DNA of 64,000 bases from Xanthostigma xanthostigma (taxonomy: Eukaryota > Arthropoda > Insecta > Raphidioptera > Raphidiidae): assembly GCA_963575645.1 (NCBI GenBank), contig OY754472.1, positions 28,211,401 to 28,275,400 of the forward strand. The letters are read 5' to 3'. Each line of letters starts with the position of its first letter. Within the stretch, counting starts at the first letter, position 1. Position numbers and translations under genes: made by a program. The notes under the pieces are model-generated. The model was not told where the DNA came from. It did no database searches and saw only the letters and a list, made by a program, of their open reading frames with translations. Shown one piece after another: positions 31,723 to 43,300 of the stretch.

Positions 31723-32755
31723 GATGTAATCCCGGTTTCAGCTTAGATATAAACCCATATAATATAAACCTGATAACACCAGTTTGTGCAGCAACTGCTT
31801 CGACGGACAACAATGTCGATGTGCAGTTTAATTGGCGTTAAGTAATATATTTTATTCAACACGCGTGAGTAATATGTAATTTTGGGCTCTGCTAAATTCG
31901 GGAGAAATAATAAATTACTTCATGTTGACGCGTAGAGTGCTAATAATGAGCCGTACTGTGCGATAATGAATTTTCTGGACCAATAGGAACGCAGTAGTAA
32001 GCCCAAGCGTGCAATAATGAAAAAAAACTGCACTGCTTCTGGACCAATAGGAACGTGGTAGGCGGTATTGTATATATGAAAACAGCATCGCAATTCAACG
32101 AAAGTCATGGCCATCTTGTATGCATCGAGGACGGTGTGTACGTCAATCAATGAAGTGATTTATTATTTTTCCCTCTTTTATCAGGGCCCCGATTACATAT
32201 TGCTCGTGCTAGTTGAATAAATTATTATGTGCGACCATTGATCGAAGGAGAATATTCCACTCGCGTGTTACCGCACTCGCTAAGATCGTATGGCAAATTT
32301 CACGCTCATGGAATCTTCTCCTTCTCTCACTAGTCGCACAATATACTATTATTCAACTCATGCGCGCTATTCATGTTTTATCATGCCTAAAAACCGAACC
32401 CTAAATAGCCATTTACCGACTGGTGACAATTACTTGTCATAACTCAATGAAGATTCCTACTAGCTCGGCCATTGTGGAGTAATGAAAATAAACGTAACTA
32501 TTTTCTGAGTCGTAACGAAATAGTAGGTAACAACAACTCCCTGTTGTTACCCATTGAGGCTAAAATTGAGAGGCCGAATGTTTTCGACATGGAGTTTATT
32601 CATAACCGGCTAACCTCAAACCAAAACATTAAATCGTGCTGTTAGTATTGACAATTTTTTTATAAAAAAATAAATAGATATTTGTATACATACCTTATAT
32701 GAACGTATAACCGTGTTAAAAACATGAATAACGCGCATTATTATGGGCGCAACTT
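31723..32755. other. No gene recognised; short duplications
   Basis: CTGGACCAATAGGAACG occurs at 31977 and 32039, 62 bp apart, with shared flanks. A hairpin TAACAACA...TGTTGTTA lies near 32527-32550. 76- and 63-codon frames here have no motif. Confidence 0.4.
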
Positions 32756-32911
32756 GTAGGCTAAGTCATGACCTGTCAGTTGCGATGTTTTCAGCACGAG
32801 TCGTAGGTGCGCACTGCGCAGTATGCACTCGCTTTTCTCGTGCCTGCGCACCTACGACTCGTGCTGAAAACATCGCAACTGACACGCCATGAATGACTTA
32901 GACTACTAGTT
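32756..32911. mobile_element. 155-bp foldback MITE with perfect 50-bp inner arms
   Basis: CAGTTGCGATGTTTTCAGC through GAGTCGTAGGTGCGCA on the left is exactly mirrored by TGCGCACCTACGACTC through AACATCGCAACTG on the right. The loop of some 27 bp includes GCGCAGTATGCACTCGC. The arms extend outward imperfectly (GCTAAGTCATGACC / GAATGACTTAG) to about 32756 and 32911. Confidence 0.8.
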
Positions 32912-34884
32912 ACGCCAATAACTATTTATTTACAGTAAAAGCAACGCCCCCGCCACTATTGTCCCTGTATGCTCTGTTATTTCACAGAACATCCTATATT
33001 ATTTTAATTTGTATTAAATAAAAGTAGTATGTAAATAACTGTAAATATAAAAATTTCAATAACATTTTTATTGTCAATACGCGTTTCACATATAGGTACC
33101 CTACAATGTTGTACTTTCGTTTTCGAATTTAAATTATTTAGTTTAAATTTATTACGCGTATGCAACATATAAACAAATCCATTACATGCACATTATATAC
33201 ATTATACACCTTAGAGTTAGGCTAGAAAATAGGTTGTTCTTTTGGAGGAAAAATACTTTCCATAATTAATATTTATACGACATTTGATAATCAATATTTC
33301 ATTGAAAATTCCGATCATATATAACTGTCATATAAAGTTTAGGTCACAGATCGTTTATTAAAATTAAATCGTATATAAATATATACACTGAACCAAAAAA
33401 GTATATTGTTCAATGTAACTTCTTATAGATTTTAATCTGAGATCTGAGATAAAAATTGATCCCTAATGCCATTGAAAAGTGATCGATTGTCCTGATGAAC
33501 GATCTCAAACTGAAAGTTTACCCAAATGTTTATAATATTTATGCGCTTTTAATTGACCTAAAAAAGATGTTATCAAGCCGTCGTGCATTTTTGCACATAT
33601 GCACAGCCGAGAGCTATATGGAAATCGATTTGGAAAAAAAGTTTTCAAAATATTGTGGATTGAATGAGAAAAACCCTAAATTAATTACATTAATCAGGCA
33701 ATCCGGTTAATGGCTATGATTTATCACTACATATTGTAAAACGAAGTCCCTCCTTTGACAGACAAAGACTGTCTGTTTGTCTGCACGCGATCTCAAAAAC
33801 TACCGAACGGATTTTCATACGGTTTTCATCAATGAACGGAGTGATTCAAGGGAAAGGTTTATGTGTATAATTCATTAATAGTACGAGAGCCCGTAACACT
33901 AAAACCCTATGGATCTCCGAATAGACCAGTTCATGGATATTTGAGATATTTAAACCCTACCTAAAAGAAAAAAAAAACAATGGTTGGCAGGCTAGAGTGA
34001 GCCCGACCGTGAAAAAGGGGTAACTTTCGGTCAAAAAAACGGTTATCCTATGCATCTCCGAATAGAATGATGTTTACGTTCTTAACGTGCTTAAACTCGG
34101 TAGGTTGGCGGGTTCCGGTAGGCCAAAACCCCCGCTAACCACAATTGAATTTTTGAATGAAATTTTTTTATTACACCAATGGACGGAGCGAGTCAAGAGA
34201 AGTGTAAATTAGGCTTTTGAAAAAAAAATAATTATCGATTTTTTTATTGTATTTTAAAACTTTATTATAAATAATATTGATAATCGATGCGAAAAACTTT
34301 CAAAAAACTTTTTTAAAATTAATTATAAGCAATTTAAAATTGATAAAATATTTAAAAAAATCACGTGACTGCAAACGCACTAAAATTGTTTTTGACAGTT
34401 GTGACGTCATAATGGTAAAATGTATATACGCAGTATACTATCAATGGCTTCTACATGTGTATTGACTAAAACATTATGACGTCACATTATGTTCGGGAAA
34501 TGTCGGCGCGTTCTCGGAACTGGGTACAAAAATTTATTTTTAATTTGATATAACTTTTGAATTATAACGAAAATAAAAAAAAGAAAAATAGTTTTGTTAT
34601 AAAACTTATATACGATCTTTCCATTTATGACAAAAAAAAAATATCATTCAAAAGCCCAATTGGTTGAAATATGACGATTATTGTTGAAGATGTCGGAAAA
34701 ATTCAAGCCGACTGAGAGTTTTCATCGAAAACGATGCCTAATTCCTTTGAGATATAACAAAACAATGTATGGTGGAATTGTTCGGCTTGATAGGTCTACA
34801 GAAAAATCCGCGATGGCATATGTTTATTTTTTTAAGGACAGCTTACTATACCCATCTTAATGTTACTTTTCATGTTAATCAATT
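32912..34884. other. No gene recognised; dispersed repeat words
   Basis: 33745-33900 (GACAGACAAAGACTGTCTG, ACTACCGAACGGATTTTCATACG) is a style of non-coding repeat common in insects. 34015-34150 repeats CATCTCCGAATAGAAT/ACC words also seen near 33914. Nothing is coding. Confidence 0.35.
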
Positions 34885-34960
34885 TTGCAACGTAAGTCGA
34901 CGAAAAAGTGGTGGCAATCTACAGATTCGAGCGAAGCCGGACCGGGCCGCTAGTTTATTT
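34885..34960 (+). repeat. GTAAGTCGACGAAAAAG repeat end, partner of 24190-24265
   Basis: AACGTAAGTCGACGAAAAAG, GGTGGCAATCTACAGATTCG and GCGAAGCCGGACCGGG match the partner in order and spacing. Confidence 0.55.
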
Positions 34961-35053
34961 ATAAAATAATATACATGGTTGTGGTGGAAGGAACGGGTAT
35001 AGATCTGCACTTCCACAACGATCTAACGTCTAGTCGTCTGGTGGCTGCATAGA

Positions 35054-35215
35054 TATCTAAAGGCCGCTGCATACGAGACTAGAAACGTTGCTAGAAACGC
35101 TGCTAGAAGTTCTGCTAGCCGGTAGGCTGGGTATGAAGCTGGAAATGACGTCACTGCGGGCTGGCCTGCAAGCTCACAAAATAGGTTTTAAAATAAGAAC
35201 TATATCCACGCAATA
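35054..35215 (+). mobile_element. Left fragment of the GGCCGCTGCACACGAGG family
   Basis: AAAGGCCGCTGCATACGAG, then CTAGAAACG...GCTAGAAG words and GGAAATGACGTCACTGCGGG, matches the first 150 bp of 43301-43706. The sequence then departs. Confidence 0.65.
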
Positions 35216-35317
35216 ACCTTAGATGATGAGAGTGTTCGTCGTGAGCGTGTATTTCTGCGCAGAGTACCGCATTATATTCTGTGCGCAGGTTCGAGGACGA
35301 AGGAAAGGGAACAAAAC

Positions 35318-35383
35318 ATTTTTTCGAGTTTTGGAGGTGTTCGACTTATCGAGGTTCGACTTAAAGAGATTCTACTGTAAATA
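35318..35383. mobile_element. Pogo/Tigger-like end fragment
   Basis: GGTTCGACTTAAAGAGATTC, then TACTGTA, is the type of end found on pogo-like MITEs (compare ACTGTA ends at 62973 and 63900). The opposite end is not seen. Confidence 0.4.
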
Positions 35384-35487
35384 GCCGACGTTTCGCGAAC
35401 TTGCAGTGTACTTGTTTAGAATAACTTAGACTTGCTCTGAAGTAGTAAACAGCTAGCTTAATCAGAACACGATTGAATAATAAAAAT

Positions 35488-35692
35488 TGGTTGTCTGTAA
35501 AGTCGGTTTACGGACGATAGTTTTACGTGATAACGTATTCCGTAATACATAACCTAAATTTTAGTAGCTGTCAAACGTGGGCCGAAGCATACTGCGCTCT
35601 CGCTTGTACGCACAGGGTCAGGCGGAACGTTACACTTTTTCGTGCGTGCAACTGGTGTTTCATCAATTTATAAGACGTTATCACGTCAAAAA
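35488..35692 (+). mobile_element. 205-bp minimal copy of the ACGTGATAACGT family
   Basis: Starts TGGTTGTCTGTAAAGTCGG and ends GACGTTATCACGTCAAAAA. Inside are GCGCTCTCGCTTGTACGC and GGGTCAGGCGGAACGTTAC. It is similar in design to 23524-23717. Confidence 0.8.
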
Positions 35693-36136
35693 TAAAAAAA
35701 CTAAACTATAGCAAAATTTCATGTCAACTTTTAATACATTCTATTTCAATTTTAGTTACAACGAATTGATAACAACGTCACAGTATGGAGGGCAGTCAAA
35801 ATAAGATTTGAAATTTTGGAACGTTAAAATTCCTCAATTTTAAAACATAGGTCTATAGAACTACCGGTATATTTTTCCAAGAATGTGTGAACTTTGTTGA
35901 GCTTATTAATTATTTATTGTTATGGCACCGTCTACCGCATTGTTATTGCAGTAATGTTTTCAGTTTTGTACGTCATATAGCCTAGTAAAAAACTGAGGTT
36001 ATTGAGAAAAATAAAACCAAGTCTCCAAAAAATATGAGCAATAGCTTATTCGATTTAGAAAAATATTCCGAAAAAAATCGTTTTTTTTTTATTTTTTTCG
36101 CCGACAAAAATTGCATTTGTTATTAACAAAAAAAAT
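35693..36136. other. No gene recognised
   Basis: AT-rich DNA. Nothing recognised. Confidence 0.3.
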
Positions 36137-36701
36137 TGGTTGTCTGTAAAGTCGGTTTACGGACGATAGTTTTACGTGATAACGTATTCCGTAATACATA
36201 ACCTAAACCTCCCAAAATTTGGTTTCAATCCGCTTATCCTTGGTGTCGGAATGATAAGAAATGTCAAAAGTGACGTTTGCAACTGTCAAAGTATTATGTT
36301 CTAATAATAATTAGTTATTCCAATACTTAACTTAGAAGGCGTTGCATTTCACAAAATACTAATGTCAAAAAATTGAATTAAACATTAGAAATGCAGCCGT
36401 TTTCATGTTGCATTTATACAGCTATTTTTCTATATAAATTTGTATAAAAATACTGTTTAGGCAAATTCTGTTATACGAAATCTATGTAAAATGTTCTCCT
36501 CTTTCGTTTAAGACTGGTTTCAAACCGATCTGATTTAAATTGAGCGAGAAATTAGCAAAAAGCACGCACAGGGTCAGGCGGAACGTTACGCGTTACGAAC
36601 GTTAGGAACGTTACGTTACACTTTTTCGTGCATGCAGTCGGTGTTTTATCAATTTATAAGATTGGTGATTCATCAATTTATAAGACGTTATCACGTCAAA
36701 A
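36137..36701 (+). mobile_element. 565-bp copy of the ACGTGATAACGT family, no tandem repeats
   Basis: Full left and right ends are present. After ATACATAACCTAAA it goes straight into CCTCCCAAAATTTGG, so it lacks the GCGCATGCGC units that other copies have at this point. It also lacks the TAAGACAAGACATACG...CATGCATTAGAC block of the longer copies. Confidence 0.8.
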
Positions 36702-37296
36702 CGAAAAGACAAAAAGAGCCCCTCAGATTTTTGGCAATTACTCAAAAACTATAAGCGATATAGGAAATTGAAAGAAAGATTCTTAAAGAGGAGAAAATTT
36801 CCAATAATAAAATCCCGCTGCCGGAACTCTATCTCTATTATTTATAGTTTTAATTTAACGTTGAAAATAGGAAACCACGCGGAGCCCGTTGAGAGAGTAC
36901 AACACATAATTTATAGTATTAAATAGCAATTAAAAATTCTGAATAAATTATGGAGTAATCTTAACGCTTGAAAGAATAAAGTTCCGTTGAAGAAAAAAGT
37001 TTAAATTTAGTTTTAAAACAGTGGGGCTATTATTAAGTAAATATTTTGTCTTTAAAAAATCGTCTACATTGAAAACAACAAAAAATGTTTAAATAATTGG
37101 CCTATAAATTTTTTTATTCATGGAGCCCTTATACATATATACTAACAAGATCACGTTATAAAAGTTTTTGAGAACTGTTTATTTTGTTTATTATAATTTT
37201 TTAAGTTAACAAAAATCTAAAAAAGCGCTTTTTTCAATTTTTTTATAATTTAAATCTTTGATCGTCTGATAATCTTCAAATAAATAAAATAATGGA
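36702..37296. other. No gene recognised
   Basis: AT-rich, short frames only. Confidence 0.3.
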
Positions 37297-37568
37297 CCAA
37301 TTTTTCAGAAAATGTATCAACAAAAATTATAATAATATAATTCAATAGATTTACGTTTCGGTCCGGATTTGGGTTTTCTTCAGAACTGATCTAAAAATAT
37401 AAAAAATAATAATTAATTAGCTTCTAATAAAATTCAATTTGATGCAAATTGAATTTCAGATCAATTCTGAAGAGGACCCAATTCCGGACCGAAACGTAAA
37501 TCTATTGAATTATATTATTATAATGTTTGTCAATACATTATCTGAAAAATTGGTCGATTATTTTATTT
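37297..37568. repeat. Palindromic CTGAAGA/GAAACGT repeat
   Basis: Left arm (minus-strand GAAAC at 37355-37359 and CTGAAGA at 37377-37383) and right arm (CTGAAGA at 37467-37473, GAAAC at 37491-37495) face outward around an AT-rich centre. Each is bounded by TTTTTCAGA...ACCAATT words. Arms share ATTCAATAGATTTACGTTTCGG. Both strands therefore could transcribe the same core. Confidence 0.55.
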
Positions 37569-37956
37569 ATTTTTATAATTTAAGTTCAAAATTATAAAAG
37601 CGTGGTTTTGTAAAGCCTATGATAAACTCATTAGTCACGACCATGCACGTTTTTATAATTATGCATCTAAATTATTTTGACTTATTTTTGTTTTTTAGTA
37701 TATTTCAATAAAAGTTTATTTTAAAAAAGTTTTTTGTAGGTACTGTTTTTTATAAAAGAAAATGAATGGATGGGGAAATGATATAACACAACACAAGAGT
37801 CTAGCGTGACATCACAAAATATGGATCCAAACTGTCAAATGTAAATGCCGTAGGTTTCTAAATCTAATGTTTATAATAAATACATCAGTTTAATAGCTTT
37901 AAATAACTATCTATCTGCACGTTTTATTTATATTTGTAAAATTATATAGAATAACT

Positions 37957-38343
37957 AGCGGTCTGTCCCGGTTTCACCTGGGTGCGGTAGATATAATTCT
38001 TCAAAATGTATTTCGTTTGCGGCCGGCATCTGAACTAATAACTTTAAGCAAATTATACCAGATTTACTTCTGAACTAATAGCTTTGAGCGAATTCTAACA
38101 GATGTCACTACTTGGTACTAAAACGGATTTTTTGTTTGCTTCTGAACTAATAGCTTTGAGTAAATTCTATTAGATGTCGTTACATGTTACAAAAGCAGAT
38201 TTTTTGAGAAAATACCGTAATTTTATACAAAATATTTAATAAAAACTATCCTATACCGTAAGTTGCACCAAGCAAGATACATTTACAAAATTTCATTAAA
38301 ATCTGAGATTAGCGCGGCCAAAATTGTGACACGGGAATTTTAT
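37957..38343 (+). mobile_element. CTAGCGGTCTGTCCC repeat with 71-bp internal duplications
   Basis: It starts ACTAGCGGTCTGTCCCGG and is present in reverse at 46020-46442. Inside, TTCTGAACTAATAGCTTTGAG recurs every 70-odd bp (near 38011, 38067 and 38140), each followed by an ATTCTA.CAGATGTC-like word. No coding sequence. Confidence 0.65.
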
Positions 38344-38719
38344 ATATACAGCGTGTCCACGGAAGTTCTTTACAAATGGAATTTTTTTATTAATTATTGG
38401 AGCAAAATTTTTTTTCTGTGGAAAAGTTCTGCTTCGTCCGAAACCTCTAAAACACCAAAAAAAATTTTTTTCGGCCTAAAGTTATACGAGAGAAATCAAA
38501 AAGTTTTATTTTACTAAAAATAAAAATTATGTCTGTGATATTTAAGATTTTCGCAAAATTAGTTACATAATCAAATTTAATTAAAAAAAATAACATAACT
38601 AACTTCTAAGTAATTATTTATTCAGAATTATAAATCATAATTCAACATGTCCTCCATCTTTCTCCATTCAAAGAAAAGTTCTCCTTCTAAAATTTTCTTT
38701 GGTGTTTTAGAGGTTTTGG
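38344..38719 (+). mobile_element. Truncated relative of the Tc1/mariner-type element 15721-16402
   Basis: It begins TATATACAGCGTGTCCACGG and repeats the left 170 bp of that element, then part of the right half (CATAATCAAATTTAATTA, CATGTCCTCC, TTTTCTTTGGTGTTTTAGAGG). It stops at GTTTTGGA. The last 60 bp and right end are replaced by the repeat at 38720, so it is a deletion chimera. The transposase remnant is gone. Confidence 0.7.
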
Positions 38720-39290
38720 AGGAACATGAGTACACACATTCATATTAGTTTACCGAGATGAATGTTGTGCCCAAATTTCATGATGATCGGAGTTACCGTT
38801 CAAAATTTTTTGTCGATAAAAAGCAGTATTTATACTTTTTTGTACTAATTTTTTTTTTAATTAATTAAATAAAATTAAAATAAATTTTAATGTAAGGCTT
38901 AGAAGAAAACAATGTAGAAAATAAAAAAAACAAACTAAAAATGCATTCGCCCAACGTAGGGCTCGAACCCACGACCCTGGTATTGACAGCGTTGTGCTCT
39001 ACCGATTGCGCTAGCCGGCGTTATATTCTTAGATCGCTAATATGAGTATACTTAGTTAGTGCATTTCACCTGAATAGAAGCTTATTTTTTAGATACATTT
39101 GGAACATTTTTCATTACTGCTCGGCTCCTAATGGTCGTAACCTGATTTTATATAGCCTATAGCCTTCCTCGATAAATGGGCTATCCAACAAAAAACATTT
39201 TTTTCAATTTGAACCAGTAGTTCCTGAGATTAGCGCGTTCAAACAAACAAACAAACAAACTCTTCAGCTTTATATATTAGTATAGATATA
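38720..39290 (+). mobile_element. CTAGCGGTCCCG repeat, long form, 5' end lost
   Basis: From GGAACATGAGTACACACATTC onward this parallels 19065-19615 almost base for base, including the AAACAAACAAACAAACAAAC tail. The first 50 bp of the repeat are missing at the junction with the Tc1/mariner fragment. Confidence 0.75.
38949..39019 (-). repeat. tRNA-Lys-like pseudo-tRNA inside the repeat
   Basis: Same structure as 19275-19345: GCTAGCGCAATCGG D arm and GGGTCGTGGGTTCGAGCC T arm, with loop CTGTCAA. The anticodon stem again does not pair. The T arm pairs better here (GAGCCCTACG), so this copy is slightly closer to a genuine tRNA. Confidence 0.7.
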
Positions 39291-39762
39291 GATAGATAGA
39301 GGATACGTGCACAAAATGTAGTATGTGTCGTTCGTATATGCCTCGTGTTACTGTTAAAACTTGTTAGTAAACTTGTTTTAGTATAGTGTCACAACTCTTA
39401 CATAAAACTGCATTTTTGAACGAGATACATAAACTTCTGTTTCATGTTTGATAATTATATTTTTTTTCTTCTCTTTGTGCTAGGGCTAGATTTATTTATG
39501 GGGTAGAGCTACAAGTGTGTTGTAACCGAGCGAGGAGTACCTACTAGAAACAGAATAGAGCACTGTATCCCATTAATTATATAAATTATTAATTGACTCA
39601 CACGACGTACCTAATTACGGAGGATGATATAAACAGCCACCCTTGTATAATTGGATAAATGAGAAATAAAAATTATCTAGAGAGGATTTGTGCACAGTAG
39701 GTACACAATTATTAATAATAATTCCGTAAGATGTTTAGTCATTCAAAAATCATACAGTATTA
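39291..39762. other. No gene recognised
   Basis: AT-rich, nothing assigned. Confidence 0.3.
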
Positions 39763-40440
39763 CTATTCCAACCCACAAGTGGAGAATGGTACCTACTAGC
39801 TTAGGTCAAAATTAACATTTTAAAATTTTACAATATTTTTTCGTTTTGAGGTCCCCCAAATCCAAAAAACATATCTCTGGAAAAACTTTGTGCGTCTGTT
39901 TGTCTGTGAGCACGATACAGTTCGAACGGATGAGCAGATTGAAACCAAATTTTGAGAGGCTGTTTGGTATGCAAATATGAAGAGCTCTATTGTTTTTGAG
40001 GAAAATTGACGCACGCGCAGAAGAGATATATGCTATAACGTTGTTTTTTATATAATAATGATATACTTTTCATAACGGCTATTATTCTATTTTTTTTTTC
40101 AAGAAAATTTTGTAGAAACATTTTTTTTTAATTTCATAGTTTTGAAAATATTTTGAAAATAGCAAAAAATCAGCTGTTCTTTTGTTTTGTAGATCTGTCA
40201 AAAATAAACTAGTTAAGTATGCTTTGTTTAATTTTTACATGAAGTGGAACATATTACGTAGGTAATCATGTCATATTGAATACTAGTCATTACCCGCGTC
40301 ACCTCACGCGATATCAGAAATTTTATTTTCTTTGTTATTCTATATCAAATGTCAACATTTTGAAGTTGGAATAGTTCCGTCGCCCAATTGGCTGGAATTG
40401 TTTTAAATCAATTCAGACATTTTTAACTGACTTCCTGACT
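39763..40440 (-). mobile_element. CCATTCCAAC-ended repeat, reversed copy
   Basis: The reverse complement follows 46455-47120 word for word: ATATCGCGTGAGGTGACGCGG, TATTATATAAAAAACA, a GCGCACGCGTGCG-like half-unit near 40012, CATATTTGCATACCAAACA, and finally a CCACTTGTGGGTTGGAATAG end. The inverted ends are CCATTCCAAC/GTTGGAATGG, slightly mutated here. No coding. Confidence 0.65.
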
Positions 40441-41180
40441 TAAAAAAAGGAGGGTTTGTATACGTTACCTCATATCTTCAGTATTTGTAAACTGATTTTC
40501 ACGATTCTTTCCCTGTTTACTAGGGCATAACTGTAGGGTTGTCTCACATACATTTTACTTGGGTTAATCGGCTCAACAGTTTATATTAAAATATTATGAA
40601 AGAAGACGACTAATAACATGCAAACTTTGTATTGCAGTGACTAAAAAGTAGAAATTAAAAAACTTTAAAAAAACGGTCTTGTGGAGTGGGTTCCATACCA
40701 TTCCGTTTTTTGATGAGAACTTTAAGACTTTGAATTTCACTTAAGTTTAAATAAACTATGAGTGAGGCCCTATAGTATTCGCTATTTTTTTACAAAATTT
40801 TGGGTTCCGTAGTTTTGGTGATAGAGGGGTGCTCGATTTTCGTGTATTAATATCTTTTAAACCATGCATTTTAAAATTATAACAAAAATATATATGTATT
40901 TCTCATAACGAGGCCTTTAATTTGATACGTCACTTGATGCATTCGATTTTTTATATTTTTTAATTTGCCCTCCAAAATTTTCTCCCTAAATCGTAATTCG
41001 TTTAGTTACGCTTTACGTTCATGATTGTTCCATCTAGCTCTTTAACTCAATGTATGTACCAAATTTCAACTTCCAGTAGATTCAGAGAAAGTAAGCTGTG
41101 ACAGACGGACAGACAGATACAAGAGTAATCCTGTAAGAGTCCCATTTTTTCATCGGATGTGCGGAACCGTAAAAATCAAA
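40441..41180 (+). mobile_element. Non-coding insect repeat ending GACAGACGGACAGACAG
   Basis: Starts with an ACTGACTTCCTGACTTAAAA-like word and AAGGAGGGTTTGTATACGTTACC. It ends with GTACCAAATTTCAACTTCC, TGTGACAGACGGACAGACAG and GTGCGGAACCG. I associate this layout with abundant lepidopteran repeats. No reading frame. Confidence 0.45.
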
Positions 41181-41329
41181 CCTCCTTCAGAAAAGACCAC
41201 TAAAAGCGAGAACAATGCAGTTTTACGATTGATGCCAATGAAGTACATACGTAACATGCGTACCCAAAAAGTTATAGCAGGTAAGTGGCCCTTTTTGAAG
41301 AAGGTTCAATTTTTTGGTAGGTTCTAGTG

Positions 41330-41650
41330 GTTCCGCCCGGTTTCACTGCAAAATAACGAATGGGGGGAGGGAGATGAGTAGGCACATTCATCTTAGTTTA
41401 CCGAGATGAATATTGTGTCCAAATTTCATGATAATCGGAGTTACCGTTCAAAAGTTTTTGTCGGACGACAAATTTTCAGTTACATTTTGCAATATTTTTC
41501 ATTGATGCTCCGCTCCTATTGGTCGTAGCGTGATATTATATAGCCTATAGCCTTCCTAGATAAATGGGCTATCCAACAAAAAAATGTTTCAATTTGAACT
41601 AATAAACAAACAAACAAACTCTTTAGCTTTATACATAGATTAGTATAGAT
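41330..41650 (+). mobile_element. CTAGCGGTCCCG repeat, short form
   Basis: It has the same start (GTTCCGCCCGGTTTCACTG), middle (ACCGAGATGAATATTGTGTCC) and end (ACAAACAAACAAACTCTTTAGC) as the 19012 copy. It lacks the about 200-bp block with the tRNA-like sequence. Confidence 0.7.
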
Positions 41651-41659
41651 TAACTAATC

Positions 41660-43105
41660 AAATCTTTGATTAACGTCTGATTAGAACTCTTCAATAAATA
41701 AAATTATCGACCAATTTTTCAGACAATATATTAACAAAAAATTGGTTGTCTGTAAAGTCGGTTTACAGACGATAGTTTTACGTGATAACGTATTCCGTAA
41801 TACATAACCTAAATTTATATAATAATTATAATAATTCGAATCTATGATATTGCATCTTTCGCTTCAAATTTAGGTAAATTTTATTTATTAAATTACTCAC
41901 CACCTATAAAAATAATTTTTATTAACTTTCTTTCTTTCGTATTTATTTAAGTCTCAAAGATTAACTGTCATACTATTTATAAAACAATTGTTTCACTGTT
42001 TATATAAAATTCCAAAACCTACTTACAATATTTAAGTATTTTCATACGTCAAAAAATAAAAAACCAACTATGGCATGTATCTCTTTTGCGCATGCGCCGA
42101 TTTTCCCCAAAAAATTTACAAAAATTTCTAGTAAAAATAGATAGAGTAAAAACCGTTTTAAAAACTGTATTATTATTATATAAAACATCATTATAAGAGA
42201 TATATTCTTTTACGCATGCGCCGATGTTCCCCAAAAACGATAGGCCACTTCATATTTGCATATCAAACATCCTCCCAAAATTTGGTTTCAATCCGCTTAT
42301 CCTTGGTGTCGGAATGATAAGAAATGTCAAAAGTGACGTTTGCAACTGTCAAAGTATTATGTTCTAATAATAATTAGTTATTCCAATACTTAACTTAGAA
42401 GGCGTTGCATTTCACAAAATACTAATGTCAAAAAATTGAATTAAACATTAGAAATGCAGCCGTTTTCATGTTAAGACAAGACATACGTTATCTTCTAATT
42501 TCCATGTACGGCAAACAAAGACGACCGACCGCGTCGCGCCATGCATTAGACAACATTGCATTTATACAGCTATTTTTCTATATAAATTTGTATAAAAAAA
42601 CTGTTTAGGCAAATTCTGTTATACGAAATCTAAGTAAAATGTTCTCCTCTTTCGTTTAAGACTGGTTTCAAACCGATCTGATTTAAATTGAGCGAGAAAT
42701 TATCAAAAAGCACGCACAGGGTCAGGCGGAACGTTACGCGTTACGAACGTTAGGAACGTTACACTTTTTCGTGCATGCAGCCGGTGTTTTATCAATTTAT
42801 AAGATTGGTGATTCATCAATTTATAAGACGTTATCACGTCAAAAAATATATAATTAATACATTAACGTGTCAATCCGGATTTGGACCTTCTTCAGAACTG
42901 ATCTAAAAAATATAAAAAATAATTAATATTTAAAATCTAATTTGCGAATTAGATTTTAAATATTAATTATTTTTTATATTTTTTAGATCAGTTCTGAAGA
43001 AGGTCCAAATCCGGATTGACACGTTAATGTACTTATTAATTATATATTTTTTTGTTAATATATTGTCTGAAAAATTGGTCGATAATTTTATTTATTGAAT
43101 AGATC
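41660..43105. repeat. Palindromic CTGAAGA repeat, left arm interrupted by a mobile element
   Basis: The outer left part (41660-41742, ending GACAATATATTAACAAAAAA) pairs with 43045-43105. The inner arms 42845-42942 and 42947-43044 form an almost perfect hairpin around TGCG. CTGAAGA occurs on the plus strand at 42994-43000 and mirrored near 42887-42893. The GAAAC box is changed to GACAC in both arms. The element at 41743-42846 sits within the left arm, so the original palindrome had arms of about 150 bp. Confidence 0.7.
41743..42846 (+). mobile_element. 1.1-kb copy of the ACGTGATAACGT family
   Basis: It has full ends: TGGTTGTCTGTAAAGTCGG on the left, ATAAGACGTTATCACGTC and A residues on the right. 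Between them are two GCGCATGCGC half-units (42070-42240) and the CCTCCCAAAATTTGG core. A block with GGCAAACAAAGACGACCGACC follows, then TCGTTTAAGACTGG, CGCACAGGGTCAGGCGG and GTTACG/GTTAGGAACG words. No protein is encoded. Insertion was into an A-rich site within a palindromic repeat. Confidence 0.85.
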
Positions 43106-43300
43106 AACTAACCCGACCGTCTTAGCGAAAATAGCAGCTGGTATTTTTTAATAACGGTTCATTTTCAAATAATAAAAACTGTTATAATAATTGCTAGTAA
43201 AAGTAATAGTTTCATTCGTGACTAATTAATTAAACATGATAAATGGGATGCTAGGAGTGACCTACATAAAATACGCATGAGTATAGCAACTGATAATATA

